A DNA stretch of 64,000 nucleotides, from contig WHUZ01000004.1 in the NCBI GenBank assembly GCA_015179045.1, positions 1,736,001 through 1,800,000 on the forward strand, read 5' to 3'. Below, one piece after another: positions 38,910 to 49,887 of the stretch. The translations under genes and the position numbers were made by a program. Under the pieces are notes generated by a model. The model worked only from the letters and a program-made list of their open reading frames with translations, did no database searches and was not told the origin of the DNA. Within the stretch, counting starts at the first letter, position 1. Every line of letters starts with the position of its first letter. Source of the DNA: Kalaharituber pfeilii (taxonomy: Eukaryota; Ascomycota; Pezizomycetes; Pezizales; Pezizaceae).

Positions 38910-41900
38910 CCCTTACGCCTTCAGTGACCCAAACAATTCTTCCAACACATTCACCACCTCCCCATTCTCCTGATGTTCCAGCCATTTCTTCTCGTCTATA
39001 TCCTCCCACCTTCCCCATCCTTCTGGATACTCCACCTTCTCACACCTGAATTGCCAGGTGGTCCGCCATTTGCTTCTCCCTGCACCCACATACACTCCCT
39101 TCCGCCGCTTTCCCTATCCTGATGTCCCACTCCTTTCCCATCCCCTTCTCCGTTCTCAATCTCGCGAAAGCAGTTGCAGCTCCCCTTCTCCACTCCATCA
39201 CTGAGCCTCCCCCGTACCCCGTTTCTCTTTTCTCCACCACGCACAGTCACTTTCACTTCTACCGCAGTCCCCCTTCTGTCACCACCGACCTCCCTATCTT
39301 GTCCACCGTCTTTTTTGCCTCAACGTCCGCCGCCTCATTGCTGGCGATGCCGATGTGTGCCTTGACCCACATCAGCTTAACATCGCCCCCCCTTCTCTTT
39401 CTCTCCGCAATTGCGTCCACCACTCTCCTCAAGTCCCCGGTTCGTGCTCTTCCTAGCCTCCCCGCCTTCCTCACCGCCACTATTGCCGCCTGTGAGTCAG
39501 TTAGAATGACCAAGTTTGCCGGTGCCGGTACTGCCCTCTCTACCCCCTTCCTCATCCCCCTCACTTCCCCATCCCACACCGTCGCTCCCGTCCCCATTTC
39601 TTCCCCTCCCCCCCGTCCCACTTCCAGTACCCTCCCCCAACTCTTCCTTTCTCATTCATACTTCCATCCGTGTACACCGCCCCTCCCCCTTGTGTTGCCC
39701 AAAATATGGAGGATTCCCACTCTTCCACGCCCCCCTCTTTGCGCCCTTCTCTCACCACCTCCTCCACCTCTACCTTTGGGCACCTCCCCCGCCATGACAC
39801 CTCATCCACTCCCTCCGGCATGACAAAGCTTACCATGCTCTGTGCTCTGCCCGCCACCGACTCAAAACCATCCTTCTTTTGCGCCGCCCATCCCACACTC
39901 CAATCTTTCCAGTCTCTACCCCGCTTCTCCACGTCTCCCTCCCCCCTAAAGTCCGCAGTCCATATATCCCCGCATCCTTCCGGGTCCCCATGCTCCTCAC
40001 CACCAGCCTCGCCTGTGCAGCATCCAGTACTGTTTCTGCGCTCTCCACTCCGGCAATCCAGTTGACCTTCTGAATTGCTGCTCCGTGGACAGCGCCCGTG
40101 GCCTTCTTCAGTACTTGGTACTGGATTTTCTCCATCTCTCTCCTCCACTCCACTCCTTCTGCCCCCTCCATCCAATCTCCGATCCCCACATCATCACTAC
40201 TCTTATCATCCCCATGTACAACTGTTTCCAACTGCGCGGACTCATCCCCCACTGTCCCGCTTCCGCCACTTCACCTTCTCCACCTCCTTCCTTCTTCTCT
40301 TCCCCTTACCAAAGACGATGTCCTCGTGCTTTGTCTGTTCCAGCGGTACCCCCCACTTCCCCGCCACCTCCCTTGTAATCCTTCCCAGCTTCACTCGCAA
40401 TCTCTTCTGGTCCATCGTCCCTTCCCAATCCCATGCCGTTACATTGATATCATCCACGTACGACGGGACTTCGCACTCCACCTCCGGACATTCCTTCCTC
40501 AATCTCTCTTCCAGGTCCTCCAGCATCGGTGCTAGCCATATGAGAAATATGACCGGCGACAGCGGTGACCCCTGTGGCACTCCCACATTCGCCTTCCCTT
40601 CTCCCCTGACTACCCTGTCCCATTCCACCATGAACTTTCTACTCCTGAAAAAACTCTTCAGCCATCCCGCCCACCTTCCCGCCACTTTGTCTCTTCTTAG
40701 CCTTCTCAACACCTCCTCCCCTTTCACATTATTGAAGCCTCCCTTTACATCATCTAGGCTCCATACCAACCCCCCCCCTTCTTGTCAGACACCTTTGGGT
40801 TTTGGTGACTGTCCTCATCATTGCTTCCGCAGCGTTTCGCCCTTTTCTCCCGCCAAAGTGATGCCGGTGAAAGAGCTGGTCTGCCTTCTGCAACTCATTC
40901 GCTACCACTTTCTCTCCCAACTTTGCCATGCAGTTTATTAGGTTTATTGGTCTCCAACCCCTCACCTGAGACTTATCTTTCCCCGGCTTCGGGACCATGA
41001 CCACCTTGCTTAACTGCCACTCTTCTGGAGTCCTCCCCGCCGCCATCTCCTCCACCAGCTGTATCATCAACTGCCCTCCTAATGCTGTTTTCATAACCAG
41101 CTTTAAGAACTTGTATGAAACCCCATCCGGTCCTGGCGCCGATACGTTGCTCGTTCCTCTTAATGCAACCTCCAGCATGCCCACGATCCTCTCCGCCTCG
41201 TATCCCGGTCCTTCCTCCTCCCCTTCCTCCTTATCCCCGTCCTTCCCCTCTTCCCACTGAAAGTTTCTCAAGACAAGTGCCTTGCACTTGTCTTGATCCG
41301 TCTTCAGCTCCTCCCCCTCCTCCCCTTTTAGCTTCTCCATTGTTGCCTTCAACTTCTACGGGTCTTTTGCTACCCTGGCAACCACCTACGGATCTTTCTC
41401 CCCCATTTCTTCTGCAAAGGCTCTCCAACACTCCTCCTTCTCTTTCTTGATGTTTGCCTTCAAAGTCCTCTTCGCCTCCTTCCATCTCTTTCTGGGTCCA
41501 TCCCCTTCACCCCTTGACCCACCCCTCCTCTCCCTTCTGCCGACACTTTCTTTCGGAGGCCCGTTAATTTCTTGGACCACCACTGCTTACTTCTCCTGCA
41601 CACCCTCACCTCTCGGCTGTGCCTCTCCTTCATGTTCAGGAGTTTTTCGTACGAGGTTTCCCCCTGTAGTCCTCCCAGCCACTCCCCTTCCTTTCCTCAT
41701 CCCACTCTTTCATCTCTTCCACCAAATTCTCCACCTCTTCGAAGTTCACTCTCCTTCTCTTCTCCCCCTTTCCTTCCTCTGCATCATCCCACGCCGTGCC
41801 AATGGCTGCATGATCCGAGCTCAAGATGCCCTTTTCTTTCTTTAGAGCATATGCAAGTAGAGACAGGATTTCTCCTGCAGGAGCATTGGCACGATCATGT

Positions 41901-43803
41901 AGAAACTTGCCTTCACTATATATTAGCTTTGTTCTTCCTTTGGTACAATTATAAACTTACTATGGATAGCTTCAAGTGTGCTATATAATGTATGTTCATC
42001 ATCATCAGGATTCCAGTCAAATAAGGATAAACGGTAATAAACCAGAAGTCGTGCTCCATAAATAATTGCTGCTAAGATTTGAGAAAAGTTGGGACCATCT
42101 AAGAAGCTAGCAGTACTTCGACTAATTCCTGAACAACTTAAGAAATGTATGAGAGGACTCTGCCATAGAGACGCTGGCAAGATCTGGCATATGCTCGTAT
42201 AGGCAAATCCAAGTATTGACTCCATTAGCTCTTGTTCAAGACTATCTTCAGAAGTATCCGTTTGTATGATAGAACATATTTTGGTAAGGTAAGGTACTTG
42301 ATAACTATTCCGTACTCTATAGTCAATTACTGAATACTTTTCAGCTTTGTATAAGAGATTAAACTCACCTCTGTAGGGATTTAGCCTCCAAGATATCCCT
42401 ATTTATTTGATTATTTTCTAATTCTTTCTCTTGTTCTCGCTTTAGTGGGACCAGTTCAGTTGCTACTATTAGTTTCTCTCCAGTATAGCTTTTATCACTT
42501 TCAAGGAACCATCGACAGCAGAATAAAATATATGACACCCAATAGTCTCTATATCTATTGCTTGTTTTCGTTTCCTGTAAGACCTTAAATGGAGTATTGT
42601 CAAGGTTGCTACTGCTTTTGTTAGCAGTTCGAAGTAAAGCTAGGGTGCATTTCATGCTGTTGTGAGTAATAGACTGCTCCGCTATTACCCATAGTTTCTG
42701 TATAGTAATCTGAACTTGGCGTAATATTTTAATCATATGTAGCCCTCCTCTTGACAGTAAGATCGGTAGATGAACACTATCTGCTAGGGGAAGTAGAGGC
42801 TCATTTCCAAGATGCTCAATCCAACCAGTTCTCTGTAGCCACAATGATAACTTTTGACGATCCTCTGCTATGAGTGGTATAGCTGTAGCATTTAGTCGTC
42901 CTTCATCAATAACACTTAGGAACGCTTCCCACTTCATCACTTCCTCTCCCATCCCCTTTTTCCAGCACAAGTCAATCACCGACTTCATGGCAAGTATGAT
43001 AATCTTCGTCATAGGCCGCATCATCTTCTTCAACATCATCTTTGTTTCTTTTGGCGCCCATGAGAGAGTTTGGTGTGGATTGCGACAACCTTGAGCATGT
43101 CTGGGAGGATCGGGCACGTAGCTCACTTCCGTTAAAAGGGTATGACTTGCTGCTCTGGCTGGGAGGCAGTGGTCCTCCCCTACTACTCTTATGCCGTTTA
43201 CGTGGAGGGCCCTCATGCTGATGTTCATCTGGTTTGTTATTACTGCGCTCGCTGGACCCCCCCCCTTCTCTGTCTCCTCCACGTTGCTTCCCCCTCCGCA
43301 CTCACTAGCCCCCACCCGTCCCCTTCGAAAAACTCTTTCACCACCACTCCTCTCCCATTATTTTGAACCCCTCTCCCCCCCCACGCCTTGTGGTGGGCGT
43401 TCCAATCCCCCACTATGACCCCCCTTTTCCCATCCCATTCCCTTTCTATTCTTCTCAAAACGTCTTCCATCTCCTCCTTTTTCCAATTCGGCTGGACGTA
43501 CACGCCCCCTACCCTCTTCTCCCCCACTGCCGCCCAGACCCAATTCTTCTCTTCTTCCCTCACTTTCACTTCCTCCGTTCTCCCCTTCGCCACGTGCATC
43601 ACCACCCTCATCCCTTCCCTCACCTCCGACTTTATGTCGAAAGATGGGTGGGTCGTGGTCACCCAGCTGCCCCCCCTCTTCTCCACCCACGCTTCCAGAA
43701 TAAAAAATATATGAAACCCCTCCCCCCTCACCCACTCTAATGCCACGTGCGTATTGGCTACCCCGCCTTGCACGTTTTGACTACCTATCTTCCACTCTAC
43801 CAT
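38910..43803 (-). pseudogene. LINE ORF2: APE endonuclease, reverse transcriptase, RNase H (broken)
   Basis: Endonuclease from 43803: starts MVEWKIGSQNVQGGVANTHV and has VIVGDWNAHHKAWGG. It stops at the foreign insert near 43255 and resumes near 41836 with GILSSDHAAIGTAWDD, the expected SSDH endonuclease motif. RT runs about 41350-40240: WQLSKVVMVPKPGK, GWRPINLINCMAKLGEK, motif A SLDDVKGGFNNV, motif B GVPQGSPLSP, motif C SYVDDINV. RNase H, about 39720-39260: AVYTDGSMNEKG, ILTDSQAAIVAV and WVKAHIGIASNEAADVEA. Frame changes near 40765, 40200-39900 and 39620. Domain order matches the Tad clade. Confidence 0.88.
41836..43255 (-). pseudogene. Foreign fragment inside LINE ORF2, resembling fungal helicase-associated proteins
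   Basis: Splits the endonuclease domain. On the minus strand it gives a Ser/Arg/acid-rich part (43250-42980), then after a frame change LSLWLQRTGWIEHLGN and a long hydrophobic/polar domain with RYRDYWVSYILFCCRWFLES (about 42970-42365). A GTGAGT donor near 42371, an ACTATAG acceptor and a further piece (42225-41923) with SPLIHFLSCSGISRS follow. The TGW-x-H-x3 and PF...RY...W patterns recall the region that precedes RecQ-type helicase domains in some fungal telomere-linked proteins; that is memory of a pattern, not a search. Introns appear retained, so it came as DNA or unspliced RNA. Junctions are approximate. Confidence 0.45.
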
Positions 43804-43999
43804 GTCGACTTTGGTGCCTCAGACCTCTCGTCTGGGCGCTGCGCCCAGTCGGAATCCTCCAAATTCTTAACGGTCTTATCCACCCCTTGCATCTTGTTCG
43901 TCTCTTCATCCCAATCCCCTTCTCTCGCTTTCCCTTTGGCCTTGGTCCTTGCCTCCCTTAGGATTGCGCTCAGCTCCTCTGCCTCTTTCTAGCTTCCCG

Positions 44000-46782
44000 C
44001 ATTAAAAAACTTTCCCCTCCTCCTCCATCCTCCTCTTGTTCCCCCTTTGTCCCTCTCCCGTGTTTGCTCCCTTCCTCTTCTCCGTCAACTCCCTAAACGC
44101 CGCCTTCGCTTTCTCATCCCCACACTCCTTCGCTACATGTCCCTTCTTTTTACACACAAGGCACGTAATGCCCCCATTCCCCTGCTGGCTCTGTGTACTT
44201 TGCTGTCCCCTTCCCATCTGTCCTTGCACCTGCGCCCTCTTTCCCTTCGGTCCTCTCGGTGCATTCGCCGGGGGCTCCGTCTTTTCTATCCCCGTTGGCA
44301 TCTCCTCCTCCCTTCTCCAGTTTCGTCCCAGCTCTGGTCTCCTCCCCTGCTGCTTTCCCTTCGGGTTCTAGAGTTGTATCCATCTCTTTCTTCCCAGGAT
44401 CGTCACCTTCTCCGCACACAGCCTCTCCGCCTCATCCGCATCTCTCACTTCAAAAGTCACTAAGCTCGACCTCGCCGTTTGTGGGTTTGGTGCCTATGCG
44501 AACCTGTGCGGACCCCGGTTGCCTGCCTTGAGTCCCGGGTTTTCTTTCTTAATCAACTCCATAACCTCCGTGTGCGTCACTGCTCCTTTTTGCACTGGTA
44601 CCCCCTTGATGACCAGCTTCACTGCCTTCTTATTTTCTACCCACACCCTCACCGTGTCCTTGTACATTGCCTTGATGAGTGCCTCACATTTTCCTAGGAT
44701 CTCCTCATCACTCATCCCCGCGGGCACTTCCTCAATTTCCCACACCCTTTCAAACACGCTTACTTCCCCGTGTATGTTCAGCCTCCTCATCCGGAACATC
44801 GGCTTATTTGCACTCGCCTCCCAGTCCCGTCTGGCTTGTTCGAACACCTTCACCCCCTTCTCCTTCTCCTTCTCCCATGTCTCCCCCTTTGCCACCACCC
44901 TTTCCTTGTGCTGCGACGTGACTTGCACTTTCCTCAACTTCTTTCCCCCCAACACTTGCCATCCTTCTCCCTCCTGTTTCACTTCTGCGGTTAGGAAGCC
45001 ATGATTCTCCTTCTCAATTCTCTCCGCCTCCTCCTTGGCTTCCTTCGCCCTCCTTGCATCTTCCGCCTTGCTCGATTCCAAGGCTTCTCTCTCCAACTTG
45101 TTTGCAAGCTCTCTTGCCATCAGGAGCCCCCGTTTCTTAAGCTTCTGTTGCGCGTCAAGGTTCTTATGGGCCTCGAGCGCTGCTTCCTGCTTGCGTTTCT
45201 CTTCCTCCTCCGCCTTTCTTTGTTCCACGGCCTTCTTTGCAATCCTCCTCGCCTCCGCCTGCCTTTCCCTTTCTATCTCTTTTTCTCTGTTTTCTTTCTC
45301 CACCTGCCTCCTCTTCTTCTCTGCTGTATCCTTTTCCTCCGTCGTCGCTAGCCCCATGTGCGCATGTATGCTAACAACCATGTCCTCCAGCCTCTTCACT
45401 CTCTCGGCCATCCCTTTCTCTTCTCCGATGTCAACGCTCTTTTGTACGTCCTCCATCCACATTCTCATCCCCTTTGCCGTCATCTCACTAAGCTCTTCTT
45501 CCGCCACCCATAATCCGTTCCCTGCCCGATCCTCCCTTCCTGCGTCCCTGATGAATTCCTGCCACGTATACCCCCATCAGCTTCGCCACCTCCGCCTCCG
45601 CCCCGCGGACCTTCTTCATCGTTTTCCCTCTCGCCTTCTTCCCCTTCTCCTTCTCGGCGATTTCCCATAGCTGGGCCTTCCTCAGGAAAATCAACGCTGA
45701 CCCTGCTAAGTCCTCTTCCAGGCTGGCTTCCCCTTCCTCCATTTCTTCGTCCTCCTCTTCGTCTCCCTCCTCTTCCACCACTGCCCCTTCACCCCTCATC
45801 TCCGTTTCTCCCTCCTGCTCCTGCGAATCCCCAATCCTCGTTTCTTGTGTTTGCGTGTCCCTCGTCAGGTCCACGTACGGGATAATCGGCACCGCCGGTG
45901 CCGCATTCTGCGTTGCCATTACTTCCACTTCTGGCTCCGGTGTCACGCCCTCTGGTTGTGAATCCCCCACCTCCAGGCTGATAAACCCCCTCCTCTCCGG
46001 CGCCGGGGTCCCAAATAAATTCTTCTTTGGGGCTGGGTCCCAGTACGGGCTACCCCCCCCCCCCCCACCTCCTCCTCCAAATCCATCAGCGTTGTCATTT
46101 TCGGGGCCCACTTGCTTTGATTGCCCCTCTCCGACGGCGAGCCCTCCCCTTCTACCAGTAATCCCCTCCTTCCCCCTGTCTTTCTCGGGGTGCTGAGCAC
46201 CCTCTGCGCCGCGATCCCCGTGTTCACGTTCTTTACTGTGATTGTGCCCACGCACTCCTCCCCCTTTTCTTCCCATACTTGCGTCATTCCCAAATCCTCG
46301 TCCAATTCTTCCTCGTCCACCTCCCTCCCTAGAAGGCACTCCGTCAAAAGGTGCCTAATAAACCTCCTCTTCGTCGGGTCCCTAAGGTCCTGACTTTGAA
46401 ACCTAATCACTTCCTCCCCCTTCTCCGTCATCTTTTTTTCTGTCTCTACAGCCAAGTTCATGAGCGACATAACCTCCCCCTTGTCCACCCTCTCTCCTTC
46501 CCACGCATTCGTCCTCTGCGTGGCCTCCGTCAGCAATTCCCCGATTGACTTTCCCTCCCCCGGCTCCCCTGCTTCCCCTTTTCTCTTAAAGAAATCCTCC
46601 ACTTCCCATCCTGACACCTCCTCCAAGGTGTATTGTCGTTCCCCGTGAATCATTACGCTTTCCTTTCCCCATTGGCCCGGTTGACACGGTCCGAAGATCC
46701 CGATCCCTTTCCCCTTGTGCCTCTTCAGCCCTCCCTTCTTCTTCCCAAATCCTACAAGCATGTTGGCTTCTCGTACCGACAC
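44000..46782 (-). pseudogene. LINE ORF1: gag-like protein with CCHC zinc knuckle (broken)
   Basis: Starts MSVREANMLVGFGKKKGG at 46782, shifts frame at a C14 run (46053-46066), continues through an acidic region, shifts again near 45550 at a G5 run (AKLMGVY to TWQEFIRDAG), then a long charged coiled-coil stretch (about 45500-44990, many E/K/R) and a basic part to about 44494. After more breaks it ends with CLVCKKKGHVAKEC, a C-x2-C-x4-H-x4-C knuckle (about 44150). Such proteins bind the element RNA. The breaks at homopolymers may be assembly errors. Confidence 0.8.
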
Positions 46783-46785
46783 CTC

Positions 46786-49700
46786 TTATCCCTTGCCTTC
46801 GCTGTGTTCCCGCGTTGAGCCTCGCCTCTGTGGCTGAGGCCTCGTTGCTGCTGATTGGCACCTAGATACTCGCTCTCGCAACTCCTGCGCCTTGTCGGAT
46901 TGTCCGATTGCTTCGAATGAATGGGCCATGCTATTGATCGTAGTAAGTGTATCAGGATGATCTAAACCCAGTGCCTTTTCTCTTCCAACCAATGCCCGCT
47001 TAAACAACTCCAGCGCCTTCTTATATTGCCCCTGCTGTTCAAATGCAATTGCTATGTTGTGGACTGTAGTCAGAGTATAAGGATGGTCTTCACCCAGTGC
47101 CTTTTCTCTCCCAGCCAATGCCCGCTTAAACAACTCCAGTGCCTTCTTATATTCACCCTGTTGTCTAAACGCAATTGCCATATTATTGACTGTAATAAGA
47201 GTATCAGGATGATTTGCACCCAGTGCATTTTCTCTTCCAGTCAACACTCGTTCATACAACTCTAGTGCCTTCTTATATTGCCCCTGATGTCCAAGAGCAA
47301 ATGCCATGTTGTGGACCGTAGTAAGGGTACCAGGGTGGTCTATACCCAGTGCCTTTTCTCTCCCAGCCAACACCTGCACATATAACTCCAGTGCCTTCTT
47401 ATATTCACCCTGTTGTCTGAACACAATTGCCATGTCATTGATTGTAGTAAGCGTATCAGGATGGTCTATACCCAGTGCCTTTTCTCTCCCAGCCAATGCT
47501 CGTTCATACAACTCTAGTGCCTCCTTATATTGCCCCTGATGTCCAAAAACAAATGCCATGTTGTGGACTGTAGTAAGGGTATCAGGGTGGTCTACATCCA
47601 GTGTCTTTTCTCTCCCAGCCAATACAATCCCACACATCTCCTCAGCCTTCTTATAATAACCGTGTTGCATATAAACGTTCTGTAGATTGTCTACCGCCAT
47701 CAGTATCTGCTTGTTTTCCATTGTCATAGTCTTTATCTGCCTTTCTATCGCAAAAATATGTGGCATAATTCGACGCTCAAAAGCCCAGTCTTCTACTTTA
47801 CGTCTACTCGTAGGAATATCAATTGCGGATGCAATGATAAATAGAGCTTCGATGGCTTTCTTGCTATGTCTTTCGGGTTCCATCTGGAGTTTCATTTGAG
47901 CCCATAGATGAACTAGTGGGTGGATGTTAAAAACTATCATCTCTATCCTTCCGCTTTGCCATCGAGTATGAGAACAGTGTCTGGATTAAGTTTCCCAAGC
48001 TTGTGTCTATAACCAAATGTGAGTAAGACCATTTATATTGGCAGCACTAGTCATATTTCTTTTAAAAGGAAACATACCGTCCATTGGTAATTTCATTCCT
48101 CGCCGCAGCATGTCCTCGCAAATGTCATTATTGTCAAAAAACCCACATAATAATAACAACTCTGCTGCCTCAGAGTTTTGGCTCTGGATTGCCCGAAATG
48201 ACAGATCCCATGCAGCAAAGACAGATCTGTCATGTTTTCCAACTTTCCATTCCTTACTCAAGAGAAAAGTAACATTTGCCTCATATTCTTTCAGGTAGCG
48301 ACTAAACGAATACTGGCGGGCATAGATATATGCTCCAGCCTGATCTATGGCAAGTGGTAGGTGTTCAAGTATCTGCACAATTGTCGTGGCAGCTTCTTTC
48401 TCCCGATGAAGCTCTAAATACCTTGTATTAATAGCCTGAGCTATGCCAGGAGGTAGGTTGGAGTTTCACATACCTTCGGGAGTAAGATTCTCCAATTTTG
48501 GCTTTGCGCTGTTAAAAAGTAACTCTTCTGCCTCAGTCTTTTCCATTTGCTCCACCTCTAAGCATCTTCGTCCATGTACACTTTCACGTCTTTTGCTGGT
48601 AATGATCACAGTCCCATGAGGTGACGATGGGATATAGTTGTTGATGTCGAAAGATTCCAGATCATCAAGATTATCAAATACAAGTAGCCATTTGGTGTTG
48701 TCCTTTACAGTTAACCACTTCTTCACAGCATCAACAACGTGTTGCTCTTCACCTGGCTGCTGTACGGTAAACGTTCCTGCCTGATTGAGCTTGCCAGCCA
48801 TGCCTAGTAGTCGGCCAATGTATGTGAAGTCCGGCTCATCTGAAAGATTGGTGTGATGTTCGATGAGTCTCTGCATGATGTGAGTAAAACCAATTTTTGT
48901 AGTCTGTTCATTAGCTGCATTGATCCAGAACACTGATGAGTAGTCTCCTGAATGGCGGTAAACATATTCTAATGCAAGATGTGTCTTCCCCACACCACCC
49001 ATCCCATAAAGTACTACCTGAATGATATCTCTTGTGGTAGCACCGTCCTTTATTTCTGTTTTTAGCTTCTCAAGAAGGTATTTCCTCCCAACAAAATCAG
49101 AGTTTCGTCGAACATCAGGAAGGCTGAAGGGGATGTCGAAGGATAAATTGAATGACCTAGTCTGGGGCATCCTGGGAACAGTAGCATCAGGTGGCAATAC
49201 ATTGTAGAGGCCATTGATATAGTTTGTTAGCTGGCCTACTAACTCCTTACAGTTCGCTTTGTCCGTGCTTGCCCAACGCAGCTTGAGGTATATAGGTACA
49301 GATAGCTGCATGTTCTGAGCAACTCTATCAAGACAAGCAATTTCTTCCTCAAGCCCGGGAAGGAGTTGTTTATTGGTGAGGACATGTGGATTTTCTAAAA
49401 GGCTAAGGTCAACGGACGTAAGACTAGGAATTGAAGGTTGAGGATTGCAACTCGCAGGTCGACCAGAGTTTGAAGAACTCCCCGGATGCGGAGATTTGGA
49501 CCGAAACTTAGAGAACAGACGCCCAACCCCTAGTCCTTCAAGTTTTCCATGCTTGTCATCCTTCCCTGGTTCGCCTTGATATTGTGCCTGCAATTCAGCA
49601 ACTCTTGCAAATACAGCAACTATCCTCGCTAGACTAGCTACTGCATATCTATAGCGCTCGTCATTAGGATCAATGCATTGGTTTTGCTGGCTGGAAATTT

Positions 49701-49887
49701 GATCCAACCCCCAGGCTTGCTCCCACTGCTTGAGTCGAAGCCCTTCCGTCCGGAGATTATGCAATACAGAGTCATGTGCATAGCCAATTTCCTTCATTTC
49801 CGAGAAAATTTTAGACCACTCTTGACTGACTTTGGCCAGTTGTCCAGCCAGTCCGGCAATTCCGATGGCAAGGCCCGCTGGATCCAT
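46786..49887 (-). pseudogene. NLR copy B, HeLo - NB-ARC - TPR, frameshifted and tail replaced by LINE
   Basis: Same structure as copy A: exons 49887-48474, 48440-48078, and 48006 onward. HeLo and NB-ARC differ from copy A at only six residues and keep GMGGVGKT and WLLVFDNLDD; exon 2 is identical. In exon 3 an A5 run (47929-47933, A4 in copy A) shifts the frame and creates TAA at 47929-47927, so the direct product would be a 618-aa HeLo-NB-ARC protein without TPRs. The seven TPRs remain fully open in the shifted frame (47940-46786). Their last residues are replaced: after RERVSRC the frame enters the LINE 5' end for 23 codons to TAA. Either a decaying copy, a truncated allele, or (frameshift only) a sequence error. 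Confidence 0.85.

Larger units (their letters stand above)
38664..46857 (-). mobile_element. 8.2-kb Tad1-like LINE (family 1), full-length candidate, target-site duplication GCACCTAGATACTC
   Basis: Non-LTR retrotransposon on the minus strand: 5' end at 46857, ORF1 with zinc knuckle, ORF2 with APE endonuclease, reverse transcriptase and RNase H, a 3' tail with CCCTGCCATGGCGAACAGCT, then 27 A's (T's at 38664-38690). It is bounded by the perfect 14-bp direct repeat GCACCTAGATACTC at 38650-38663 and 46858-46871. Unit A has the uninterrupted target near 33180-33193. Both ORFs carry several frameshifts, many at C or G runs, and ORF2 is split by about 1.4 kb of foreign DNA, so this copy looks dead as written. 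Confidence 0.93.

Noticed and set aside
39122..41845. Plus-strand Pro/Ser-rich frames up to 288 codons
   Set aside because: They are antisense to LINE ORF2, whose minus-strand RT and RNase H motifs are clear.
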